From Mortierella sp. BCC40632 (lineage: Eukaryota; Mortierellomycota; Mortierellomycetes; Mortierellales; Mortierellaceae), in assembly GCA_011634665.1 (NCBI GenBank), contig WAEK01000023.1, positions 434,001 through 498,000 of the forward strand: DNA of 64,000 bases. Direction: 5' to 3'. The stretch's first letter is position 1, and each line of letters begins with the position of its first letter. Below the pieces are notes generated by a model that worked only from the letters and a program-made list of their open reading frames with translations, did no database searches and was not told the origin of the DNA. Of this stretch, positions 11,796 through 23,916 are shown piece after piece. The position numbers and the translations under genes were made by a program.

Positions 11796-12437
11796 TTATT
11801 CAGTCTTTTCCTTGGCCAAGACAGCGTCCAGGACCTTTTCCTTCTCAACAGGGTTCATGGGCAAGGTCTTTCCTCCACCACCTTCGAGCTTCTCAAAGAC
11901 CTTATCCACAGCGGTTTCAATTGGGTGGTCAAACATAAAAGGCAATGCAGGAACCACCATCAAACCAATCGCCGTAGGTCCCCAACGCTTCAAAGTGGCA
12001 TTAGCACTGTTCTTGAACAACTTGGCGGATTGATGGACAACAGTGTGGATGGTGACGGCAGGCAAGAGCAAAGAGGCAAGACCCTGGAAGACGGTTCGTT
12101 TGATGACAGTGTTCCGGACAACGGTATCGTCGGCACCGGCCAACTTGGCCTTGTAACCTTCATAGATCACATCGAAACCAACATAGGCGAACGAGACACC
12201 ATACATGGTATTGACAAAGGCAGGACGGGTCACTGGTCGGAAGGCCTCACCGACATCGGAGGAATAGGCGAGATAACGAGACGAGGCGATAAAGAGGTTG
12301 CGATACCGACCGAGGTAAGCGAGGTAACGGGCGGGGGTCTCGACAGTGTCAACCTCGCCTTGTTCGAGCTCCTGGACCTCATGTTGGATCTTGGAGACGA
12401 TGGGTGCATTAGCGTCTGCTGATGTAGCTCCTGACAT
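11796..12437 (-). CDS. mitochondrial fission process protein 1 (MTFP1/MTP18-like)
   Basis: A single exon encodes 213 aa starting MSGATSADANAP. The core matches the MTP18 family: GRYRNLFIASSRYLAYSSDVGEAFRP, then AYVGFDVIYEGYK, a segment with TVIKRTVFQGLASLLLPAVTIH, and a C-terminal hydrophobic segment with GLMVVPALPFMFDHPIE. The family consists of small multi-pass proteins of the inner mitochondrial membrane that promote fission; human MTFP1 is about 166 aa, so this protein has a longer acidic N-terminus and a Lys/Glu-rich tail. The ATG sits right after a T-rich leader on the minus strand. The gene diverges from Kri1 across about 1.5 kb. No intron is needed. The family call is firm; the exact role in this fungus is inferred. 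Confidence 0.88.
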   Translation of the reverse strand: MSGATSADANAPIVSKIQHEVQELEQGEVDTVETPARYLAYLGRYRNLFIASSRYLAYSSDVGEAFRPVTRPAFVNTMYGVSFAYVGFDVIYEGYKAKLAGADDTVVRNTVIKRTVFQGLASLLLPAVTIHTVVHQSAKLFKNSANATLKRWGPTAIGLMVVPALPFMFDHPIETAVDKVFEKLEGGGGKTLPMNPVEKEKVLDAVLAKEKTE

Positions 12438-12968
12438 GGTGTGAAAAAAAAAAAGTTTGTAAAGAGAGAAAGGGACGAATGAATCGAGATGACGTTGAGG
12501 ATGCTCCTGGGATTGGCTTGAAATGAGCGACTGAACTTGAGGTGGTTTGTCTTGCGGGGAGAGACTTGACTGGAGAATGAAAAGAACGAAGAGAGTGAAT
12601 GATGCGAGATCAGGCAGGCAACGAGGTTCAAGTATTTATGGGACTGGTAGGAGAGGAGGAGAGAGAGGAGAGCGAGAGAGAGAGATAGAGATAGAAGAGG
12701 AGAGAAAGAGAGAGAGAGAGAGAGAGAGCCCAATGGGAGATGAGAGAGTGAGTGAATGGGTGAGTGAAAAAGGATTTTGGCCACTCGACTGGATTAGGAA
12801 ATTCTTTTCGGTCTTTATGCTCAGCCAACGGTCGGACATACGTGATCTCTCTTGTCTTGGCGATGTCATTCTCTCTCGATTCGCTGCTGCTCTGTCCCCT
12901 CTCCGGGGGCAGCGGAATACGCACATGCTTTGACTGTCCCCAACAGGAACTTTTTATTTTTATTTTTT

Positions 12969-13000
<32 letters not shown>

Positions 13001-13833
13001 CTTCTCTCTCCCCATGGCAGCAGACACAGACAATGGCTGATTGACTTTGGATCAGAGAAGAGAAAAAAAAAAAAAAAAAAAAAAAGGAGTGTCGACTGGG
13101 CGAAACCTGAGGGCCAGGTTGCTCGGATCAGGGAGAAAATAGCAAAGAAACCAATGCGAGACGTGTGGGGGAATGTTTGAGTACACCCGGTGATTGAATG
13201 TGGGAAAAGGAGGAGAGAGAGAAAGAGAGAGGAAGAGGGGCGAAGCGCATAGAGATCTGGAAGGTGCACCCTGTGACCGATCCACGTTTTAAAAAAAAGT
13301 GTTTGCGCAGACCTCCTCTACCCCACCCCCACCCTCAGAGTTCACTAGAGATCAGGCAAGGCTAAGTAGAATAGAGGCAAGAGGAGCCAGCCAGAAGGAG
13401 GAGTGGGTTGAACGTGCCCCTTGAAGACAAGAAGCAGGGTTGATCTATTAGACAATTGATGGCGCCAAAGAAAAAAAAAAAAAAAAAAAAAAAGGATCGG
13501 GGAGTCAACACAACTCCCAGCTGCTGGGAGTGATAGGAGGTGTATCAGGTAAAGATATGATGACAGGCGGCCGATCCCAGCCACACACTAGTTAGGACAA
13601 CTACTCTGAGGTGAGTCTAAGGCGTCTCTGAGGCGAGTCTGAGGCATCCTTACACATGCTCTGATAAGCACGAGCGCAAGAAACAAGTGAATCAAGCCCT
13701 GCGTGGCTGGTCAAGGTGCAAAAGGAAACACACAAGATCTGACCAGGACCAAGGAGCAAGAGGAGGAGGAAGAGGAGGAAGATTGTTTCCTGCTTTTGGC
13801 TGCCACTTGAACTGTCACGAAGACAGTCACAGT

Positions 13834-13864
<31 letters not shown>

Positions 13865-13921
13865 GAGAAGAGAGAGAGAGAAGAAAGGGTCATCAACTCA
13901 ACAGAGCTGCTGTCAACAACC
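12438..13921. other. divergent promoter region between the MTFP1-like gene and Kri1
   Basis: This 1.48-kb spacer holds a GA-rich block (12640-12730), a CT run (12971-13005), A-runs at 13061-13086 and 13469-13493, and a T-run at 13832-13859. A small direct repeat reads ctgaggtgagtctaag and ctgaggcgagtctgag at about 13604-13645. No coding sequence is supported on either strand. Confidence 0.5.
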
Positions 13922-16874
13922 ATGTCTGCATCCGACGAAGAGGAGATCAGCTTCACGATCAACAAGGAGTTCGCCTCCCAGTATGACGCAAAGAAGCGTG
14001 GACAGGAACTGTCTCAAGGCATGAATCTCACCATTCATTCATTTGTTTTCCCTCCTTCCTCTCATGTGTTCCCTTGCATCTGGACTCATCGCTCAACAAC
14101 ACTAACCCAAAGCCCAACACCATGCTCTTCCTCCCTTCTTCTTCTTTCTATCCTTTGTTTGTTTCTTTCCACCCCAAACAGTCAGGGACAAATACGGAGA
14201 CGTGGGTGCAGAGCGACTTAACACGATTGTTGATCGTCAGCACAGGTTTGGATACACCAAAAACGCCGATCTCGACTATGACTCGTATGGCTCTTCTGAC
14301 GACGAGGAGGAAGACGAGGATGGAGAGTTGATCACACCGGCTCTGGATGGACAAATCATGAAGACAATCGGAATGATCCGTTCTCAGGACCCCAAGATTT
14401 ACGAGGCCACCAGCCATTTCTTTATTCCCGAAGAAATGGAAGAGGCTCGAAAGAAATGGAAGGAGAAGCAGGCAGAGGAGAAAAAGAACAAGCCTATGCA
14501 TCTTCAGGATTATCATCGAAAGGTCCTGCTTGAGGATGGTGGTTTGGTCAATGAAGAGGCTGAGGCTCAGAAGCAGTTCTCGGACATGACCCATGTTGAG
14601 CAACAGGAGCACTTGAAGAAAGAGATGAAGGTAAAGAAAAACTCGTGACATGTTTTGTTGTTTTCTTTGCTCTTTGAACTAGAAAGAGTCAACAAGAGGC
14701 TTCCATCTCACAAATGCTTGTCGGATATCTTTTTTTTTTCTTTTCTTTAATGATAATACAAAATAGAGCGCCTTTATGGGAGGTGGAGATGATGAAGAAG
14801 ATGGCGACTCCTTCTTTACGCAAAAGGCAAAGACCAAAGCAGATGAGGAAGCAGAAGAGGAGGATTACAAGCGATTCTTGATCGAGTCCATGGGAAGCAA
14901 GAAGAGTAGCGCCGCCGACTTTCAGAACTGGCGCGAATACAAAAACAATCCTGAGGCAGATGCGGATGAGGCTTTCTTGATGGAGTAATGCCCCCCCCTT
15001 CCTTTTTCTCCTTTGGCCATTTGAAAAAAAAAAAAAAAAAAAATTACCAGCTACTAACCATCCTCATACTGACTCTTTAGCTATATCTTGAACCGTGGAT
15101 GGATCGACAAGTCTCAGAAAAAGACACCTAACTACAAGGAAATTGTCCGTGAGGATGAGCTGGATGAGCTTGAAAAGTCCGAGGATGAACTCGACGCAGC
15201 GGAGGAATTCGAGTCCAAGTACAACTTTAGATACGAGGAAGCGTATGTTACCAAGTGGATTCATATTTTGTCTCTTGTCTTCTCTTCCTGATATGGTCCA
15301 ATGACTCTATCTTATTCACTAATCCCATTCTCGCTTCTCTCTCTCTCTCTTTCTTTTTCAACAAATCAATGCACTCATCAGTGAGGGAGACAAGTTGATC
15401 TCTTACTCGCGTACGATAGACGATTCAGTTCGTAACAAGGACGACAAGCGAAAGGAACGACGCAAGGCGGCCAAGGAACGCAAAAAGGAGGAGAAGCTTC
15501 GTCAAATGGAAGAACTCAAGCGTGCCAAGAACCTCAAGAAGGAAGAAATCTTTAAGAAGCTCAAGCAGATTCAAGAGATCACCGGAAATGACAGTAATGA
15601 AGATGAAGCTCTTTCCCCCAACTTGCCAAACCACTACCTGTTCCGCGAGTAAGGTGAAAACCAATCATTAACCTCCCATTTGTTTTTCTTCTTCTTTCTC
15701 TTTCTCTTTCTCTACCTTGAACAGCTGTTGGATTTGATGAGGTCGATCTGGACACGGATTTCAATCCTGAGGACTATGACCGAAAGATGGAGACTGTCTT
15801 CAACGAGAAATACTATGATGAGACCGATGCCAACGTAAAACCTGTCTTTGAGGATGACATTGATACAGCAGGTTATGAGAATTCGGACGAAGACGATGCT
15901 GGCGCCAATTCTGGAGAGGAAGAAGGAGAGGAAGAACAAGGTGAAGGAGAAGAAGAATATGCCGAAGGTGAAGGCTATGAAGATTATGGCTATGATGAGT
16001 CACAGGGATATTATGATGAGAATGGAAACTATATCGGAGGCGAGGGCGAGTACTACGAGGGCGAGGATCCTGAAGATGTCATGATGGATGCAGATTATCT
16101 TCCCGATGGCACAAAGTACGAGAATGCTACAGGCAAGAAGGAGACCAAGAAGGAGCGACTGGAGCGGGAAAAGGCCGAAAAATTGGCTGCCAAGAAGGCC
16201 AAGAAGAGGGGTATCCGGACAGCTGTAGAGGCCATCGAGGAAGCAAAGAGTATGTTGGACTCGGACAAGAAGAAGAAGAGCTTTGAGTCTTATCTGGATG
16301 AGTACTATCAACTGGATTACGAAGATATGGTATGTCCTCATGTGATTTTTTTTTCTTTGGAGTCATTGCATTTTAAAAATTTGATCCGCCTTGTTCTGAC
16401 CCCTCCTTAAAAAAAACGCATGTTTGTATCTAGGTTGGTGACCAGCCAACGAGATTCAAGTACCACAAAGTGCACTCGTCTTCCTTTGGTCTTTCACCTG
16501 TCGAGATTCTGTTGGCGGATGATGCTGACCTGAACGAGTTTGTTTCGCTCAAGAAGTTTGCACCTTATCGTCGTCCTGATATGCAAGATGCTGACATTGC
16601 CAAGTACTCCAAGAAGAACCGAGTGCAGCTGTTCAGGAGCAAGCTCAAGCAAAAGCTCAAGAAGGAGGAGACACCGTTGGAAAAGAGCTGGGACCCTGCT
16701 GAGAGGAGAAAGAAGGAGAAGGAGAAGAAGGCTCGGGAAGAGAATAAGGAAAAGAAGAACAAGGATAAGAAAGAGAAGGAAGAAAAGAGTGAGGGCAAGA
16801 AGGGCAAGGATAAGAAGCGAAAGGCCTCTGCATCGGATGAGTCGAGCGAGAAAAAAAAGTCCAAATCAAAATAA
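13922..16874 (+). CDS. KRI1: Kri1 family ribosome-biogenesis protein
   Basis: Seven exons join in frame to 727 aa: 13922-14018, 14182-14630, 14767-14984, 15081-15242, 15382-15593, 15725-16329 and 16434-16874. The N-terminus (NKEFASQYDAKKRGQELSQ, then VRDKYGD) lines up without gaps with animal KRI1. Further family signatures are PKIYEATSHFF, GWIDKSQKK, YNFRYEEAEGD, LISYSRTIDDSVR with a Lys/Arg-rich KERRKAAKERKKEEK helix, VGFDEVDLDTDFNPEDYDRKM, and the C-terminal RFKYHKV region. Kri1 works with Krr1 in the nucleolus in assembling the 40S subunit. Acidic runs (exons 2 and 6) and a basic Lys-rich tail are typical. Intron 1 has a GC donor (caag/gcatga); using it keeps both phase and alignment. The human protein is about 700 aa, so the length is normal. 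Confidence 0.92.
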
Positions 16875-17316
16875 GGGATTGAAAGAGGAGGAAGGGGAGG
16901 AGGGGAAAGAGGGAAGGGGGGAGGGGGGTTTGAATCGCCTACGGGTGGTTAATGTACCATACCCAGCGAGATAGCAAATGAGCATTCAAAAATAATTACA
17001 GTTTCTTCTTATCAATCTGCATTTTTTTTTTCCAAAAAAAAAAAAAAAAAAAAAAAAAAAACAGGATCCTATGCATGCTGACATGGGTGGGTTTTTTTTT
17101 TTTTTCTCTCAAAAATCAGAATGAACCTGTTTCAATTACGAAAAGAGCAGAGTACCTTTTTTTTTTTTTTTTTTTTTTTTTTTGTAATTTTTATGCAAAG
17201 AGAAATATTACATTGTGCAGAAGTAGTAAAAGTGTCCGGATCCCTTCTTTTTCAAGAAAGGTCAGAAAGAGGGAGCCGAGCGGGAGAGAGAGAGAGAGGC
17301 TATATCTTTGATTCCT
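16875..17316. other. tail-to-tail intergenic region
   Basis: This short spacer between the Kri1 and RhoGAP stops is almost entirely low-complexity: GA/GGGA-rich DNA just after Kri1, an A-run of about 26 (17035-17060) and T-runs at 17093-17105 and 17159-17183. No gene is seen. Confidence 0.5.
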
Positions 17317-19771
17317 TTAGGCAACAGACACCGGGGTTGTTGAAGTATTACTAGGGTTGTTGGTGTTGTTGTTGTTGCCGTTGAGATGACCATCCAGAGC
17401 ATGGATTCCTACCGGAAGCTCTTTACCCAGTAGAGTTCCAGCTCTCAATCCCAACAGACTACTCGCCTCTGTTACAAACAAAGGCTCTGGTGCAGATGAC
17501 GGGGTCGAAGAGGAAGGAGGGGACGACGATGACGATGAGGGTATAGAGATCAGCGGCGTGGGACTGGTCGGACTGGTCATCTTCGCCGATGGTGGGGACT
17601 GCGTTGTTGGGGCAGCCATCGCCGTGATCACACTAATGGCTTCTCCAACTGGGGCCGCTGTCGGTGAGAGGGAAGCCCCACAGCTACTCCCACTTACACT
17701 GGCACCTGTGACCTCTAGTCCGTTATTGACTGTGGTTGGTGCCATCGTTGCCGTCGCAGTGATCTCAGCAGCCGATTCTGCAGTGGAGGTAAGATGAGAC
17801 GGTGGCCGTGAGCTTTCTGCAGAGTCAGTAGGTTCAATAACGGCCTTCTGAGGGGGAAGGGACACTTGAACACGCTGTGTGATGATCTTGCTGGTATCAT
17901 CGCGAGCCATGCTCTCTTGTTCCTGCTCCATGATCCGTCTCATATTTTCCAACTCTGCCTGTTGACATTCATGTCCATGTTCGTCTTCGTCTTCCTCATC
18001 TTCTTCATCAAATTCTTGCTTGCCAGGTGTGGCAGCCTTGATTTCGTCTGCGCTAAGTTGTTGGAAGGTAACGCTCCTTTCAATGTCACTAATCGATTGT
18101 TTTCCAGGAATCGACTGCGTCTCCTCGACAGTGTGCAACGACTCGGGGTGATGGCCTGACCCACGACTGTTTCGTCGTGCAGATCCGTTGCCTCCACGCA
18201 TACGAGATTCCATCAGGAAGGTGCTTTGGCGACCACCCATACCTCCGCCAAGTGGTTGCAAATGAATTCGATCCAATGGCTGCTGAAGATTAAAGTAATC
18301 CATCGGCGACGAGCAAACAAAGCTTCCTCCAGCGACCGAGATTGGAGTAATGGCCCCACTGGGTGCACCCTGCATACCAAAGCTTCCGGCGATCATGTGC
18401 CTGACATCAGGATTGGTAAGTTGACCCAGTTGAAGCTGAAGTGGACGTTGATTGTTAAGGACAGACATGGCGGGCATTGATTGTTGATGTCGAAGAATGT
18501 TTTTCTTTCTCTGTTCTTTTTCATCCATGCCCCCTGCTGCTGCTGCTGCTGCTGCTGCTACTGATGTTGCTACTGCCTCTGCTACTGCTGTGCCCTCTTC
18601 TACCTCGTGCTTCTGTACTGGCTCCTCCATCCCTTCACGGAGTCGGATGCCACTACCGTCTGGATCAGCCCAATCCTGTAACAGGTAGTCTACGCTCTCG
18701 TCCTGCATCAGTCCACCCCAAACAATCTTCATCCCCTTTTCTCGATGGGCCGCCGCCTCAACAGCGGTCATGGTTGATGATTTGATAGCCGGTGCATTGA
18801 CAGCGATAGTCCTCCTCGAAATGAGTAGCAGGCTCTCATCACGATCCATTCCTTCATTGTTTCCGCTGTCCCCCAAATTGGCCTCATTCGAGACATCTGC
18901 AGCTGGGGTTGTTGCTGCAGGAGAGCCTCCTGTGCTTCCTTGGACACTGGCACAACTGCTATTATGGCTCCGACTGGGGCTCCTACTCCTGTTGCTGCTC
19001 ACGCTTGCCGTCCCGCTGGAATTTGTCCCGTTCACGTCATGGTACCCACCCATCAAGGCAGTGAAGAGTACCTGACCGATTCCCAGTGTTGGTGCAAAGA
19101 CTGTACCCAAGTTCCAAACCGTCATCTTGGTTGTTTCTTCATGAGCTGCGATCTTGGAAAGATGATGGAATAAAAATGAAAGGACACCGTAATTGGCTGC
19201 GGGGAGTTGAATCAAGATACGACGAAGCTTGTGACAGATTTGACGGTCTGTGGTCTGAAGGACTTGAATTTCTTCAAGCATCTTGTCGGGCATTAACCGC
19301 TCTGGGACTAGAGGGAGGGGATAGAGGGAGGAAGAATAAGCGTGTGCTGCAAGGTTAATAATGATTCACCTTCATTTTTTTTTTGTTTTGGGGACAATAA
19401 GTAAGGGGCTGAGAAGAAGGAAAGGAAGGGGGGGAGGGGAGGCTGAGGGTTTAAGGGAAGAGAGGCTTTTTTTTTTTTTTTTTTGTTATTTGTTTGTTTC
19501 AAGGACAGGGGAGTTCTTTGGACTAGTTCCACTTACGTTCACGGAGATAGAGCTTGAGAAGCGTAGCAATATCCCAAGGTTGGATATCATCCTTCTTGGC
19601 CAAAAGATCGAAATCCTTGCCCGTGTCAAAGATTCTCTTGAGTTTCTGCACCTCGGTGTGATTGCCCGGAATACTATCGTGTCCGAATTCCAAGAACAAT
19701 TTTTTTTTAAATGTATAAATTAGCCCCTCAGTGTGTGGGTCATGGCCAGATCAGGCTGAAAGGAAAACTTT

Positions 19772-19804
<33 letters not shown>

Positions 19805-21435
19805 GAGCACGGGCAACAAACAAATACTGCCCAGACACCAAAGTATGCATGTACAGGGGACGACCGAAAGAAACGGGATGGTGACACAAGGCGTAAATTA
19901 CATCCAACCGATAAGAGGGACAAGGAAAGGAGGAGAGGGGGGGTAGAAGAGAGGAGAACGATGGGGGGGGATGTCTGACTGAGTGTGTGCGTGTGTGAGC
20001 TGGATAGGCGGATGGAGCGGACGGGAATGCGGGACAAATTGACAACGAAGGATCGTGGTAAGAGAAAGAGAGAGGGTGAGAGAAAAAAGATGCTCTGTGT
20101 GTGTGTGTAAAAGAGAAAGAGAGAGAGAGAGAGAGGAAGCACTAGGGAAATGGAGGCTCGCGTGCAAGTTCAACTCGACAATAACGAGGATGAGCAGAAA
20201 AAAAAAAAAGAAGCGTGAGAGTGAGAGGACAGATAATGGTCTCTGAGAGAACCGGCGTCTCTAGCCCGCGCAGTTGACCAGTTGAGCAAAAGGGGAGTTG
20301 ATGCATGACATGGCATCGCATCGCATCGCATAGGAGAAGAAAAAAAAAAAAAAAAAAAAAGCAAAGAGCACATGTTTGTAATGTCTTCTATGCGTTATGC
20401 GCGTCTTGTCCGCAGATTCAAAGTGACTACAGTCATCGCATTATGAGCGGAGCTAGAGACAAATGACCAACTGTATCCATGAGGATATCACTTGGATTAA
20501 AAAAGACAATAATAAAAATATGCACGTACCGATAGATGCCTTCTTCGTGCACACCTTGGTCCTCGAGAAAAACGGCGCATCGGTAGAGGACGGCGGGAAC
20601 ATGGGGCGCGTCGGGGATCTGTGAGAGACGGATGGCGGCGGCGAGATCAATTCCAAAGATGAGGCCCGGGTGCGAACCACCCCTTGATCCGACAAGCAGA
20701 GGCGAAGCGGAGGAGGTCAGCCCCTGGGAGGAACCGATGCCGATGAGGTTGTTCAAGAGAGGCTCAGAGTCTGATGGAAAGAAGAATGGAGGAGGAGGAG
20801 GAGGAGGAGGAAGAAGAAGAGGAGGAGAAAGATGACGGTGACAATTGAATATGTTTCACGTTAATTAGCCACTGTTGCCTTGACAAATGCGGAACTGATC
20901 ATCCACATCACTGCGCAAGCCGCACGCGATCCCGGACACGGTCCAGGTCGCGGGGCGGAGAGACGACAGGGCCAAATGTACTCCTCTGGTACCTCTGGTA
21001 CAAGGTATATATTGGCCATTTGGTATTTGGGCCATGGGACAAAGAGTGAGAGGCCAAGCAGGCTCTGTTTCCGTGCGGACGGACAAACATCAGATTATAC
21101 TCATTCCGTCCGTCTCTCTCTCTCTCTCTCATTCACTCTCTCACTCACTCTCTTTCTCTCTCCCTCTTCCACTCCCACACACAGGCCTCACCAAACCAAG
21201 CCGCAACCACATCTACCACCACCACCACAACTAGGCCCGCGCTCTTTGCCATGCCGAGCCATCCTAAAGAGAGAGGGTTGCCTGCCATTGTCAGGAGAGC
21301 AGCGTGTCTGCCTAGGGGAGAAGAAGGAGGAGGGGGGAAGGGGGAAACAGCCGTGCGCATGGAACTGTTGGACCATGGGTCTGCGCCAACGAATCACTGG
21401 GGTTGAAAAACAAGAGAAGGGGAGAGTAAGGGGAG

Positions 21436-21471
<36 letters not shown>

Positions 21472-22462
21472 ACCCACGACCAGGTACACAAACAAAGCGG
21501 TGCTGTTCTTGGCTCGCGCTCTCGTTTGTCTGCTCTCGCATGTGCACGACCATGGGGAGGGAAGGGAAGGGAAGGGGGAGGAGGACGAGAGGACAAGGTG
21601 TACGGTTTGTGTGAACATGGTTTTTCTTCCCATGCTGGCTCGATTCTCTTTTCTTTTTTAAAATATATATCTAAATCCACTTACTCTTCCGGAGTCGTGC
21701 CCAAGTGGGTCTGGAAAAGAGCTCGGCGCCCTTGTTCTTCCAGGATGTCAATGAGCTGGCGGAGGATGATCCTGAGAGAGCTTTGCGTCCTGTGGCTGCA
21801 GTGTTGCTGCTGGCGCCGTTATTGTTGTCTCTGTTGCCATTGGCGGCAGGGCTGTGGATGACCAGATTTACCGTTGGTTGAGCAGCCGGCTGGGTGTTGT
21901 TATTATTGGCATGATTGCTGTTCCTGGAGATAGACAGGTCAAGGCTCCTTTTCGCGTTGCCGAGCGTTGTCTGGATCTTTTTGAGTGGATTGGACAATAG
22001 GGACGCCCGTGATTTGGGGTGACCGGTGCGTTTCGTCTGAGGTGGTGAGGAGGGCAGCGATCCCACAGGTGCCCCTGAGGCTCCTGGTGACGGTGTCCCT
22101 GATGGTGTGGCGGGAGAAGAGGATGGAGAAGGAGAGGAGGAGGAAGGGGAGGGAGAGGAGGCAGGAGCCTTTGTCGAGATGGAGGATAGGGCTTGGAAGG
22201 ATGCCACGGGGCGGACATTCTTGAGTGGCGAGGGTGAGGAGACGACCGAGGATTCGGATTCGCGACGTCGGATAGGCGAGCTCGAAGGAGAGTCGTCGTT
22301 CGGACTGTGGCGGATGGAGAGTGGGCGTGGAAGGCCCTTGAGAGAGTTTGCTGGGCGAGTGTCGGCCGAGTCTATTGAGGAAATGGAAGGGGCGGGACTG
22401 GTGGGGGGGAGGGGGAGGGCGGGGACGGCACCGAGGGTGGTGTCGAGTGGATGCAGGGTGTG
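17317..22462 (-). CDS. RhoGAP-domain protein (5' end unresolved)
   Basis: Inferred minus-strand exons are 22462-21685, 20770-20530, 19673-19537 and 19307-17317, about 1,049 codons in frame. The first listed exon has no ATG and an in-frame stop just upstream, so an earlier 5' exon is missing; its start here is a possible acceptor. The order is a Ser/Pro-rich N-terminus, a short SWKNKGAELFSRPTWARLRK segment, then a RhoGAP domain spanning exons 2-4: FGIDLAAAIR, EEGIYRIPGNHTEVQKLK with the catalytic arginine finger in EGIYR, LLKLYLRELPERLM, and PAANYGVLSFLFHHLSKIA followed by NLGTVFAPTLG. A roughly 500-residue Ser/Thr/Ala/Gln-rich tail follows. RhoGAPs stimulate GTP hydrolysis by Rho/Rac/Cdc42 GTPases and so shape polarity and the cell wall. 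Two introns approach 0.9 kb and hold GA/CT repeats. Confidence 0.85.
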
Positions 22463-23916
22463 CTCGGGCGATGGTCAAAGAGAGCAGAGGATGTAAAAGC
22501 GGGGCAAGAAGGGAGGCGTCCATCCTGGGCAGATGGATGGATCAGCAAGCCAGATTACACAGGGCACAGGGATGAAAAGAAGAAGGAGATAATTAATGAG
22601 ATATAACGGGAAGAATGGAAACAGACTTGAAGAGCCTGAAAGATTGAGAGAGGAAATAAATAAAGAGAGAGAAAAAATAGAAAGAGATATTATATATAGA
22701 TAGAGATATATAGATAGAGAGACAGAGAGATAGAGCATAGAAGAGAAGAGAAAGAGAGTGAGAGAGAGAGAAAGAAAAAAGTGAGGAGGGGGCGAGGATG
22801 AGGATCAGAACCCGGGAAATGAGAGAAAAGACTCTGTGAAAAGGGATGGAGCAGACTGGTGCGGCCGAGGGGCCGAGAGGCCGAAATGAAAGGAGTGAAT
22901 GAAAGGACGGGCGAGTGTGTGTGGATAGTGCAAATGAATGAATGAATGAATGAATGTGCCAATGAGAGAACAGGGTATTAGGATGCGAAGGGGTGAAGAA
23001 TAAAGTCAGGGAGAGAAAGAAAGAAAGAAAGAAAGAGAGAGAAAAAGGATAATGACATGGTTTGATCAGTTTGTATGCAAACATCTCTCGCTAAGCATGA
23101 GAAAAAGACACATGGAAAACAAAGTCATTTTGATCCATTTAGGCCAACTGCATGCAACTGCAGCAACCTGTGGGCCAATGCTGTGCCTATTTTCTTTTTT
23201 TTTTTTTTTTTTTGTTCTCTCTCTTTTTCTTTTTTGTTTTCTCACTCCTCACTTTTTTTTGCTCTTCTCTCTTGCCTCTCTCTCGCACATTCAACACACA
23301 CACACTATTTTATTCCTCCCTCCTTTTCTCTCTTTCGACTTTTCTTTTTTCATTTTATTTTTTCGATTCCCCATCCAGGCCCACCGCTCGCCACAGCCCA
23401 CCCCACGCTCCACTGTGCTCGCTAATTTTGTTTTCCCAAGGCTGATTTTCCATCATGCCCTTTTAGTCGACTCTCACGGCACCCCAGCTCTTTCATAGCC
23501 GCACTTCATCGACCCTTTTAATTCTACTCACGCGTCCTATCCTCGCGATGATTTTCGGGCTGCCCCCTTCATCATTTTGCTCCATCCATCCATCCATCCA
23601 TCCATCCATCCAAAGAGACTCCGACTCTTTCAAAAAGAAATCCTAGACACATAGACAAGCATCAACTACCCACTCCACACACACACAGACCGCCGCCAGC
23701 TCGCTCCGCCCGTTGACTCTCAGGAACAGTCGCGCGCTGACATTAGTGAACGTCCGCTTCTCTCTCTCTCTCTGTGTGTGTCTCTCTCTCTCCCTTCTCT
23801 TTTCTCTCTCCTCTCTCGCTTTTTCCGGCTCATTCACCGCACAACCATATACACATTCATTCATACATACATTCCCTTGACCATCATCCAGGTCGTTCGT
23901 CTCTCACACCCTGGAA
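22463..23916. other. divergent region between the RhoGAP and TRP-like genes
   Basis: Probably contains the missing first exon and promoter of the RhoGAP gene plus the promoter and leader of the TRP-like gene. A minus-strand ATG at 22523 opens MDASLLAPLLHPLL in a frame different from the first RhoGAP exon. Repeats include GA/TA-rich DNA (22650-22770), AATG repeats (22932-22955), AAAG repeats (23013-23033), a T-run (23197-23213), CCAT x7 (about 23580-23610) and CT tracts just before the TRP-like start. No other coding sequence is supported. Confidence 0.45.

Noticed and set aside
22523..22523. ATG (MDASLLAPLLHPLL) as start of the RhoGAP gene
   Set aside because: It is in a different frame from the first RhoGAP exon, and no intron that would connect them is visible.
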